A stretch of DNA of 64,000 bases from Blastobasis lacticolella. Its lineage: Eukaryota > Arthropoda > Insecta > Lepidoptera > Blastobasidae. Below, one piece after another: positions 55,331 through 64,000 of this stretch. Below the pieces are notes generated by a model. It was not told the DNA's origin. It made no database searches and worked only from the letters and a program-made list of their open reading frames with translations. Numbering within the stretch: the first letter of the stretch is position 1; each line of letters begins with the position of its first letter. The DNA lies in contig LR990049.1 of NCBI GenBank assembly GCA_905147135.1, positions 15,579,428-15,643,427 of the forward strand. The letters run 5' to 3'. The position numbers and the translations under genes were made by a program.

Positions 55331-58106
55331 ATGCATAAAGCAGTGGAATTGTGTATTTTGGCCGTCAGCCTCAGCGCTGTTGTGGGTGAGTAAATTAAAA
55401 CATAAGCCGTTCAGTTCAGTGCACTATGCGCGTGCCGCGTGCGTATACTTTGCCGCATAAATAGTTGGATACATCGCTACGAATTACGTTTTACTGCGGA
55501 TACGTCCCTACCAATAGCAAAATCATAGCAAACGAGCTCCTCGCGTTCCTGCAACAGAAGCTGTACCCGCTTGCTATTTTGTCTCCCTCTAAATATTATA
55601 AAAGAAAATATGTATGGTATTCTGTCAAGATTATCAACGACTACACTCATACCATACTGCTTGATCTCATGATACCGTCATTGCAGTCTGCGAGCAACGG
55701 ATTATTCAACAAAAAATTATTAGGATGGCGTAGTTAAGACAATACTTACCTACTTACTTTTAAACACAATAATATTTTTTTTATGTCATACGGTAGGCAA
55801 ACTGGCAAGCGGGCCACCTGATTGAAAGTGATCACCACTGCCTATAGACATTAGCAACACTGAGAGTATCGCCAATGCGTTGCCCACCTCTATAACACGT
55901 TACTCTGGCAGCAAAAGGGCAAATGTCCCTATACTGCCAAAGCCACGGTTTCCCAAATTCCTACCCCATGGAGAACTGGAAACTTTACCCACCGGCAGAA
56001 ACACAATACTATTTAAAAGAATATTGTTTTGCTGCGGTATTCTGTAAGGTGGAGGTAATTCCCCAGTCGGGCGGCTCCAATTAGATCGGGAACTTATTTA
56101 GGGGTTCCTTTTAAAGACAATAATAGTCTACCAGTGGACATGATGATATAGTTTTCGAAACCTCAAGATAATATCATAACAATAAAACCGCTATTAACTC
56201 GTTAACAATTATTTCTTTGGAAATACCAAATTAAAGTATAAAAATTATTGTACTGCAACCAACTGCAACCATCAACTCCACCGTCTGTCAAAAGTAACGC
56301 TTTACAAGATGGCGGCGTTAGTTCTGATTTCGGTCACGTGCCATATGACCCTATATTGTAGCTCTGAATGTTCACGTACAACAGCTGTCCCGACGGGTTC
56401 GCAAAGGATCGTCGGTGGCTCCGTGACTACGATCAGCAACTACCCCTTCGCTGTTGCTCTGCTGTACTCCTACAACCAGGCTTACTACTACCAGTCGTGC
56501 GGGGGCTCTGTCCTCACTACCAGGGCTATCCTCTCTGCTGCCCACTGCTTCTAGTAAGTTGGTATATTTATTATATTAGTTAGTATCTAATTATACGCCC
56601 CCCCTCCCGTCCTTGCGTATTTATCCTCAATGCTGAGGGTCGTGGCCTCTTAGAATGACTTTGTCGTGGACTATCTTGCGCCAGCTAACTCTATCTTTGA
56701 CAGCATGGATTGCATCGCACACCGAAATATACATCAACAATGTGTAATTTTGCATGAACATACGTTAAACATACGTTAGCTAGTATAGACAAGTTGTCAA
56801 GAAACCCTCAGGCTGCGAGTCCTGCTCGTATCTCGTGTTAATTCTAGAAATGAGATAATGTCAATTTTACTTTCCAGCGGGAGCGTCGGTGGCCGGGTGG
56901 TTGAGTATCCGACTCGTAAGCGAGAGGTACCGGGTTCAAATCCCGCTGCGGCCATGTACTAATGACTCTTTTCTGAGTTATGTACATTAGTTGAATTCTA
57001 ACCGATACTCTTTCGGTGAGGGAAAACATCGTGATAAAACCTGTAAATTCAGGCAACCGAATTTGTAACCATGATCCAATCTGGTCAGGTTCCCCTGGTA
57101 GCAGGGTCACGGAGGTCAGATGGTAGTCGCTCCACTGTAATTACCTGATCGCCAAATCCTGGATCATGGTCAAGGCGGAGCCCGGGCCCTCGTCCTCGAG
57201 AGCGCAACCGGGACATTAACGCTAAGATGATTATTTTTATTACTTTCCAGCGGGGACTACCCATACAACTGGCGCGCTCGCGTCGGTTCTTCATACGCCA
57301 ACAGCGGTGGCACTGTGTACGCCACGCAAAGCCTCACTATCAACCCCAACTACAACGCTAACACCAACGACTACGATGTCGCCATTCTTCGAACTTCCAG
57401 TGTCATCTCCTACGTCACCAATTTCGTCCAGCCAGTCAGCATCGCTGGCACCAGTTACAACCTCGCTGACAACCAGGTTGTTTATGCCATCGGATGGGGC
57501 ACTACTAGTGTAAGTCTCTAAATTCTAAAATAACGCGTCGGATGATTCAAATAACAAGTAAAAACAAATCGTCTCAGATCATAGCTGTCTCTTTAAAGTC
57601 CTTACCATATACCACCTGGGTGTACACAAGATGGCAAACAGGCCAGCGGGCCACCTGATGGAAAGTGGTCTTCGCTGCCTGCTACATTAACACCGGGTAT
57701 CCGGGGGTATCGTTTGTGCGAGTTTATATCAGATTATTTTGAGCAATCATGTATATAGCTTTGCACATCATGTACTATCTAAATTATAATTTGTATTGTA
57801 TACTTTCAGTCTGGTGGTTCTGCATCAGAGCAACTGCGCCAGGTCCAGATATGGAGCGTGAACCAAGCGACTTGCAGGTCCCGGTACGCTGAGCTGGGGT
57901 GGTCAGTCACGGACAACATGCTGTGTTCAGGATGGCTGGACGTGGGTGGCCGCGACCAGTGCCAGGGAGACTCCGGTGGCCCGTTGCTCCACAACGGCGT
58001 CGTGGTGGGAGTCTGCTCCTGGGGCTACCAGTGCGCTCTCTCCCGGTACCCTGGAGTAAACGCCAGGGTGTCCCGCTTCACAAGCTGGATCCAAGCCAAT
58101 GCATAG
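55331..58106 (+). CDS. trypsin gene B: canonical trypsin (Asp189)
   Basis: Exons 55331-55385, 56385-56553, 57251-57509 and 57810-58106 (intron phases 1, 2, 0, as in A and C) give 259 residues. The signal peptide [19 protein letters not shown] is followed by VPTGSQR, activation at Arg26-IVGG, His72 (SAAHC), Asp117 (DYDVA) and Ser216 in QCQGDSGGP. Asp210 is at position 189, Gly214 at 193, and SWG plus PG at 214-216 and 225-226: an intact trypsin pocket for Arg/Lys. The mature chain has seven cysteines; the extra one (VGVCSWG) has no obvious partner. It resembles CFT-1-type lepidopteran digestive trypsins and should act in the midgut lumen, perhaps also activating A and C. Exon 1 is the uncertain part: an alternative ATG at 56309 runs unspliced into exon 2 (266 residues, poorer signal peptide) behind its own TATA box. 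Introns 1-3 hold LINE-B, RTE-like and SINE-A insertions. Confidence 0.9.
55465..55737 (+). other. unrecognised 90-codon open frame in intron 1 of gene B
   Basis: Open frame with text such as [20 protein letters not shown]. It resembles no serine protease exon and I do not recognise it. It may be chance or a relic. Confidence 0.2.
55772..56095 (-). pseudogene. LINE-B-type relic in intron 1 of gene B
   Basis: Oligo-T start, then the reverse of the family tail (tacggtaggcaaactggcaa, gcgggccacctgat, gccaatgcgttgcccacctc). It extends through ccaaattcctaccccatgg. Confidence 0.65.
56237..56242 (+). promoter_or_regulatory. second TATA box, before the alternative ATG of gene B
   Basis: TATAAA, 72 bp before ATG 56309, whose context (acaagATG) equals that of gene C. 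It may be an alternative promoter. Confidence 0.4.
56615..56735 (-). pseudogene. retrotransposon relic in intron 2 of gene B
   Basis: The minus strand reads [20 protein letters not shown] and then LRGHDPQH stop, the closing motif of an RTE-like lepidopteran polyprotein. Confidence 0.65.
56882..57239 (+). mobile_element. SINE-A copy 19, full length, inserted over the gene B intron 2 acceptor
   Basis: The tRNA-like head carries an A-box-like tggccgggtgg (56890-56900) and B-box-like ggttcaaatcc (56933-56943). The complete body follows, then an A/T-rich tail. The 15-bp target-site duplication ttactttccagcggg is perfect (56867-56881 and 57240-57254). It contains the 3' splice site tttccag|cggg of gene B, which therefore exists twice. 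Confidence 0.93.
57625..57705 (-). pseudogene. LINE-B tail fragment in intron 3 of gene B
   Basis: gcaaacaggccagcgggcca ... cctgatggaaagtggtc, the reverse of the family 3' tail. Confidence 0.6.
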
Positions 58107-58138
58107 AATAATGTGAAGACTATTTCAGATATCTAATT

Positions 58139-58144
58139 AATAAA
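58139..58144 (+). terminator. polyadenylation signal of gene B
   Basis: AATAAA, 33 bp after the stop codon. Confidence 0.75.
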
Positions 58145-58149
58145 ATTAT

Positions 58150-59045
58150 AATGAAGAGCTGTTGGGCCTTTTTATTTTGAAACACTAACCCAAGGTAATT
58201 TCGCTAGAGTAGAATGAAAAATACCAGCTGGGGAGCCATTTTGATTAGTCAGAAAGGCTCCTCATTCGCCAGGCTCACCTTAAGGAGAGCCTTTAACTAT
58301 TACATACTTACTGTTGTTTCCAATTTGGCATGAAAAGAGATCTGTAGTACCTGTAAATAAAAGCAAAGACAACCATTAAGGGTGTAATTGTACTATCAGA
58401 GTTCCAAAGTACATGATCACCTTAAGAATCATTTCTCCAAATGCAAAAGTTTTATTTTACATTTCTGTATCGTCATAGCAAAATTCATAATAATACTCAC
58501 ATTTTATCATTTCTTAGAGCCCAGTACTAGGCTCTCATAAAGCTAGGCATAAATAAGGCTAGGTTCGGCATAAATAAAATTGGTTGGTCAAGTTTTGGTA
58601 ATAATACATTTATTCATATAACGTTACGAAATATTACGATAATAATTCCTGACCTTATCTTGCAATTTACCTACTCACATTTGACATCTGCTGCGTTTAT
58701 TTGTATATTTACGTTACAATGAGGAAGTTTCCTAATATCTATATTTATTGCCATAGTGTTAAAATATAGATCAAAACTAACAAGCCAGTGAAAAATATTT
58801 CAAAATCCGTCAATAAATGACTGAGTTATACTTTGTGACTGTATCTTTGGAACTGCAATTGCTAGATACTTGAACTTTTGATAGAGTATGTGTTACTATG
58901 TCTGCTAAAAGAACACATATAAATAAAAAAAAAACTAAATTAAAAATAAGAGGGGTCTCATGAAATGTGATTTAAAGGCGTTTTAAGAAGTATTCGTTTT
59001 TTCTCTATCGCATAAATGGTATAACTTACAAGAATCAAACTTTGG
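58150..59045. other. intergenic AT-rich stretch
   Basis: No exon or repeat family recognised. Confidence 0.4.
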
Positions 59046-59049
59046 GAGA

Positions 59050-59222
59050 GCGGTACTGGTCTAGTGGGTGCGTACTTGTGAGACCGATAACCAAGGCATA
59101 GCAATACTCGCAATGTCCGGAAACTGGATGGGTGACCGTTTTGTTCTTTGAGGCTAGTCGAACTAGAGCACTGCAACGAGTTAGGTGTGCCTCCTAATAC
59201 CGTTAGGGAAGCGAGGAACAAG
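59050..59222 (+). repeat. 5S rRNA-derived repeat, copy 2
   Basis: It has ggtctagtgggtgcgtact, a 5S-like gaaactggatgggtgaccgt segment (59119-59138), and the body cgagttaggtgtgcctccta shared with 4996-5172. Confidence 0.6.
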
Positions 59223-60245
59223 TCTAGGCGTACGCTTAGGTTGAATATTTATTTATTTATTTAACTAGTCTCAAAGTTACACTAACTAAAAGTAACTATA
59301 GCACTAAAAGTAAACTCACTTAAAATATACAGTAGATTTAATAATGTCATTAAACACGTCCTAATTGCTGTGTTTAACGTATTAGAAATGTTGGTTCTAC
59401 CGCACTAAACGAATCCCCCATTGAAATAAAAATGAAAATGAAAAAAGTATTTATTGAATTAGGATTACGTTAATTAATATCTTATTAAAAGTAAAAAATG
59501 TAACGGAATACAAAGGGAAAGTTAAGCGAGCTCATTCTAGTAGGGGGCGATGCATGCAGACCGATCAGCGCGTACGAGGGCTCACTCCGGCGAGACACCG
59601 GTCACCGATACACGCCACGCACATAACCGCCTGCCTAAGCGAATCATGTGCGGCGCGTCTCCGGTCCCAGTCAGCCCGCCGGCGCTCACACCTGCACGCA
59701 CCAGCCGGCCTACCATTTCACCACCATGATTTCATTGACTTAATAAAACCGTTCATTTTGGCTAATAACTTTCTGTCAGTCAATAGAGTAGTATTCTAGA
59801 AAAAATCTTAATATTCATGAGAGTTCTGTTTACTCTCTGATCAATTATTATTTGACTACTCTTCGTGCAGCAACTTTCATCCAACACCTACAACAAAACG
59901 AAATGCAAATTAGGTAAGTATATTAAACACAATCTGAAATGAATTCAATTCAAATTATATCAAATGCTTAAACTTACACCCCTTTGCCTTTGGCCCTTTG
60001 TCTTTAGGATCAAATAAATGTGGGTGTATTTATTATACACAGGTTACTTAGAACAAAAAGTTGTATGCTCACTTGCCATTCCATCTATTGATTATTGGCA
60101 CTTGTCATGCACTATTGCTTCATCATAATACATCTTTAATCTAATTTGATAACTATACATTTCATTATCAATTTGATAATTTACAAAGATATTGTGATTT
60201 ACCCACCTAGTAATTAATGATCTATACCTATTATTCAGGATTGGG
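59223..60245. other. intergenic stretch with LINE 3' end and GC-rich patch
   Basis: aaatgaaaatgaaaaaagta at 59431-59450 resembles a LINE 3' end. Segment 59530-59720 is GC-rich with an unrecognised open frame. The remainder is AT-rich and may include regulatory DNA for gene C. Confidence 0.35.
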
Positions 60246-60268
60246 AATTCCTTTTCGGATCTCGAAAG

Positions 60269-60274
60269 TATAAA
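60269..60274 (+). promoter_or_regulatory. TATA box of trypsin gene C
   Basis: TATAAA, 60 bp before the ATG at 60329; a short leader ending acaagATG. Confidence 0.7.
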
Positions 60275-60328
60275 ATGAATTCAATGGACTAAATTTACTA
60301 TTGAATTTGCTGTAGTCATACCGACAAG

Positions 60329-62179
60329 ATGCATGCCATCGTCGTTTCGTTGTTAGTTGGCATTAGTATATCGGCTTGTGAGTAATCTATGTTTCGTTAG
60401 GTATACTCGTACTTACAACTACTTTATTGTTCTAATTCTTGTCATCATCATCTATATCTATAGTTATTCCGTGACTAATTTACCTTTAATTACAGATGCC
60501 GTACCATTGCAAAATGCAGGAAGAATTGTAGGTGGAGTAGTCACTACTATCGATCAATACCCATATGGCAGTGCAGTTTTGGCTGCCCAGGACCTTGTTA
60601 CCTTCCGGCAAAACTGCGGTGGTTCAATTCTGAACACCAGATCAGTCCTGACTGCTGCACATTGCTTGTCGTAAGTTCTATCATCAACATTATAACCCTG
60701 ATCTATCTCCTTGGTCTTCAGTTGTAACCGTTAGCTCTCGTATCCGACTTAGCAATATCAATCCATCGTTTTAATGACACGGGATTAAAGTTTGGTTTTA
60801 GTTCTAAAGTTTTTGAAGTATATTATAAACCTTAAAAGAGTGTTGTTAGTTTTTTAAGTAAAAATTCATTACTTTGTGATGTGACAAAAGGATTCGTTTG
60901 AATCCAATCCGCCAATCATCGTATGCTTTGTTAATTAATTTACATTTACATACCTATGTCTACAATCTGTATGAACGTGTATCTAGAAATAGTGTCTAGT
61001 TATATGTTTTGAGTAATGAATTAAGACTGTCGGATTCCATTTTATGTTTCTTTTTTCTCAGAAAGTTAATTTATTTTTCAGAGGCCGGTCAATCCAGGTG
61101 ACAAGATTGCGAGTAGGCTCATCCTTTGGCAATAGTGGTGGTACCGTCCACGCTGTCGCTAATCTGATCCTGCATCCGAACTACAATCCGTTTACATTCG
61201 ACAGTGATATTGCCATAGTGCACAGTGCCACCACAATTGTATACAACAACCTCGTCCAGCCCGGCAGCATCGCTGGATCCAACTACGTCGTTCCTGACAA
61301 CACTCCTATCTGGGTTATCGGATGGGGCATGCTTTACGTGAGTAAATAATTTATAATATCTTACATAATTATTAGGGTAGTAAATAGAAATAAAAGTCCC
61401 TATTAAATTACCTGCTTTTAGATTTTGTCCTTCTTCCATCACGTGGAACTTCTTCCAAGCCTATGACCATCTTGTCACAAAATCCAACAATAGGCCGTAA
61501 AATAGGATACTAAGTTTCTGATTAGACAAACAATCCCGTTAAGAACTTGAACGGTTTAGACAGCACGATAACCTCAAAAAAACCTTTATCAAAGACGCCT
61601 CAAATTCAGAAAATCAGAAAAGCGCGTTCGCTGGTGTTGCTGGTGTAGATAAGTCCCCCAGATGGGGAGTGGTAACTATCGCCCATAGCACCTATTATTC
61701 ATGGAACCAAAAGTGCAGAACCGTGAGCATTCTCACCAATAAGTCTCAGCCGGTACGCCTCATATTGTATTCTTGGGTGCAGAATACAACAACGCTATAC
61801 AAACATTATACATCTTGTGGCCCGTTGCTCTATAATATAATGTTATTTATAGTAGCATGAAGACTGCATAAAAATAATGTTACAGACCAACGGACCAACG
61901 TCGGAGCAGTTGCGCCACGTACAAGTTAACACCATCAACCAGCAAGTCTGTCAGCAACGCTATGGCTCATTAACCATTACAGCTAACATGCTGTGCTCCG
62001 GCCGTCTTGATGTTGGTGGCTTTGGCCAATGCCAGATGGACTCCGGTGGTCCTGTCATCCACAACAACGTAATAATCGGCGTCACTTCCTTCGGCCCGAT
62101 GGAGTGTGGCAGTGGCCAGTTTCCGACAGTCAATGTGCGTGTTTCCCAGTTCACCAGTTGGATCCAAGCGAACGCTTGA
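60329..62179 (+). CDS. trypsin gene C: divergent S1A serine protease (Gly189, Met193)
   Basis: Exons 60329-60377, 60496-60670, 61082-61337 and 61886-62179 (phases 1, 2, 0) give 257 residues. Signal peptide [16 protein letters not shown], activation at Arg26-IVGG, His72 (TAAHC), Asp117 (DSDIA) and Ser213 (QMDSGGP) are all in place, with six cysteines for three disulfides. Like A, it has Gly (207) where trypsins have Asp189 and Met (211) where nearly all S1 proteases have Gly193. Residue 216 is Gly and 226 Thr, so the pocket differs again from A. It shares with A, and not with B, the GNSGG(V/T)VHA, VYNN(V/L)VQP and C-terminal VTSF segments, so A and C derive from one duplication. Exons 1 and 2 match those of A in length (49 and 175 nt). 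It is expected to be a secreted midgut enzyme. Family firm, substrate unknown. Confidence 0.94.
61625..61690 (+). repeat. possible LINE-B trace in intron 3 of gene C
   Basis: gctggtgttgctggtgtaga followed by a degraded ggtaactatcgccca resembles the LINE-B tail. Confidence 0.3.
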
Positions 62180-62287
62180 AGATCTCCTTTACTGTTCTAA
62201 TGTTTGAGTGACTTTGACCTTAGCAGTATGAAATAATTTGTGAAATTCGGCCTCTGCGACCTTTGTTTGTTAGAATTTGTACCTATA

Positions 62288-62293
62288 AATAAA
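62288..62293 (+). terminator. polyadenylation signal of gene C
   Basis: AATAAA, 109 bp after the stop codon, within tataaataaattaaagc. Confidence 0.7.
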
Positions 62294-62384
62294 TTAAAGC
62301 AACTTATTGAGATTTTCGTTTGTTCATTTCAATCCAACTTATGAACAAGTACTAGACCCTGCGTGTCTTCGTTCGAGCGGCATT

Positions 62385-62640
62385 CTACCCCTACAATACC
62401 CCACTTCTACCCTACTTTACCCTACCCCTTCTCCTACCCTACACCTACCCTATAACTACCCTACACCTATTCTACACCTACTTTACCCCTATCCACATTT
62501 TTTCTTGCATCAAAACCTTCCATTTGAATCACTCTATCTATTGGTGAAAAATCGATTGCGTAGTTTAAAAGATCTAAACATACATAGATACATAGCGACA
62601 GACGGCGGGAAGCGACTTTGTTTTATGTATATATTATAAA
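62385..62640 (+). repeat. single arm of the foldback family with CCCTAC expansion
   Basis: Imperfect ctaccctac / ctacaccta repeats (62390-62500), then the family arm (tctatctattggtgaaaa, gcgtagtttaaaagatctaa, gacagacggcgggaagcgac, ttgttttatgtatatat). It is the reverse complement of 30215-30470. Confidence 0.65.
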
Positions 62641-62714
62641 CTAAGCATAAATGGTCCACAATAAAAAGAATTTCGATCGAGAGGGCTTATTTATATGTCT
62701 ACACAGCGAACAGC

Positions 62715-63145
62715 GAACGCGCTGCTAGAGCGTAGGAATGAATAGTTCCTATTCGCCGGATTCCATTTAGTCTAGCCAGGCATTTGACCGCCACCTCACC
62801 TGGTGATAAGTAAAGATGCAGCCGAAGATGGAACATGCCTTTCTTGGAACAGCCTATACACTCTAGTGTTGAAGGCGTCCTGATTATAGTGATCAGGGAA
62901 CACACTCGCAGGCAACGTGTTCCATTCCTTAGCCGTATGCATTATAAAGGTTGAACCAAAGCAGCTCGTGCGGATAGCTGGAAGATCCACGACATAAGGG
63001 TGAAGCGTTTGCCCGGATCGCGTTTCCCGATGACGGAAAAGGGCCGGTGGAATAAGGTCGTGCAACTGTTTCGCACACTGTCCAAAATGCAACCTGTAGA
63101 AGATAGACAGACGCGCAACCCTACGCCATTAAGCAAAAACATATA
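62715..63145 (-). pseudogene. LINE relic, C-terminal coding end
   Basis: The minus strand 63092-62796 is open for 98 codons: CAKQLHDLIPPALFRHRETR, YVVDLPAIRTSCFGSTFI and AKEWNTLPASVFPDHYNQDA, then FNTRVYRLFQ. This is the standard end of a lepidopteran LINE polyprotein. Upstream text (63142-63100) continues in another frame, so the copy is broken and 5'-truncated. Confidence 0.8.
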
Positions 63146-63585
63146 GAGGAATGTTAGAAAGAATATTTAACGGTTTACAGTTTGGCTGTATGCTTTCGTA
63201 TGCATTTCGAGGTACTACGCTTTAGCATGACTACTCTTCCCCAAAAAGCGGAGAAATTGAAAAAAACATAAGGAATAAAAAAGTACAGGGGAATATCAGA
63301 AATCGGGACTTTGCAGGTAAGCAACTATTTACCTAATCTAAATAATGACCTATAGCTAAAAATTGAAATTTATTATTCATAAAAAATTTCATTTTTCATT
63401 TCTCAAATTTTCGTGAAAGTTGTTACGTTGCTCTAGTTTTATTAGTTTTCGAAAGCTATTGTCGACTTAAAGGCTCATATTTATGATGTAATATAGTTTT
63501 ATCGTTGTCGAGTCATAATAAAACACATATCCTGTGAATTTACAGTTCCCCGTGAAAGGATTACATATTCAAAGTGGGGTGGGTT
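63146..63585. other. unique AT-rich stretch
   Basis: No supported feature. Confidence 0.4.
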
Positions 63586-63843
63586 CATCATCACAGCCCG
63601 TAACAATCCACTGTAGGACTTAGGGCCTCTCCCACGAAAGAGGAGGTTATTGCCATAATCTCTACGCTTGGCAGGCGGGTTGGAGATCGCAGTGATAAAA
63701 TATAATAATGGAAAATGCTGCTGCCCATTTTCCAGACTACGGAGACTCTTGATCTTTAGCCTCGAAAACATTAGTCGCCTTGTACGACACCCAAGAGTGT
63801 AAGGGGTTGGTGCTATTCTACTCTGCCGGACACCACACGGCCA
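63586..63843 (-). repeat. R6 interspersed repeat, copy 5
   Basis: Complete and close to copy 4; ends ggacaccacacggcc. A minus-strand open frame across it is a by-product. Confidence 0.85.
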
Positions 63844-64000
63844 GGGGTGGGTTATCTTGGTGAAAAGGTCTGGTAAATCTGCAGCACAGTATCTACCTTC
63901 AAGACACTCGAATGTATACATCAAGAGGGGTGGGGTTTTCACAATTTGGTAGTTTGGGGTCCAACTTAAAATCTAAGCCATGTTTCACCTAATTCGGTTG

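Noticed and set aside
56885..56955. tRNA gene
   Set aside because: The A- and B-box-like motifs belong to the head of SINE-A, present in many copies, and the anticodon and acceptor stems do not pair well.
63499..63942. 147-codon minus-strand open frame
   Set aside because: It runs through R6 copy 5; the same text recurs as partial frames in the other R6 copies (26.9 and 45.1 kb), so it is a repeat by-product.
1..64000. CRISPR arrays, bacterial operons, viral genes or horizontally acquired clusters
   Set aside because: No regular spaced repeats, Shine-Dalgarno-led gene strings or viral replication genes were seen; all recognised genes have introns and TATA-type promoters.

Overview
The window is a piece of nuclear genome from an insect, almost certainly a moth or butterfly. 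It is AT-rich and repeat-dense. It carries short-intron genes for serine proteases of the kind expressed in caterpillar midgut. Its interspersed repeats (tRNA-headed SINEs, 5S-derived SINEs and the 3' coding ends of several LINE families) are of the kinds I know from lepidopteran genomes. No bacterial, viral or CRISPR-like feature is visible.

Genes. The confident genes are three tandem, same-strand trypsin-family (S1A) genes at 51.4-62.2 kb, here called A (51405-53151), B (55331-58106) and C (60329-62179). Each rebuilds from the sequence as four exons with the same intron phases (1, 2, 0). They give secreted zymogens of 258, 259 and 257 residues, with activation at Arg26-Ile27 and catalytic His72 in all three. 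The intergenic gaps are nearly equal (about 2.2 kb). B is an orthodox trypsin (Asp at position 189, Gly at 193, chymotrypsin numbering). A and C are sisters of each other, although B lies between them. Both have lost Asp189 (now Gly) and carry Met instead of the oxyanion-hole Gly193. A tRNA-derived SINE has inserted exactly over the intron 2 acceptor of B and copied the splice site. A 223-bp inverted-repeat element lies in intron 2 of A.

Bases 1-51,000 hold no complete gene that I can support. One credible isolated coding exon lies on the minus strand at 7105-7189: an ATG in good context, 28 codons and a consensus splice donor. GC-rich, CpG-rich sequence near 7.2 kb and at 9.3-10.0 kb may be its promoter region. 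The rest is probably a long intron or intergenic sequence, made of unique AT-rich DNA, a few GC-richer blocks that look like conserved regulatory DNA, and many transposon relics. The main repeat families are: SINE-A (19 copies, several with target-site duplications), SINE-T2 (3 copies), a 5S-derived repeat (2 copies), an R6 repeat (5 copies), C-terminal fragments of at least five LINE families, a foldback element at 14.06-14.71 kb, and small satellites.

Bases 62.2-64.0 kb return to repeats. Exon boundaries were read by eye from GT/AG sites, reading frame and comparison of the three paralogues. Family assignments rest on motif recognition; no database search was run.
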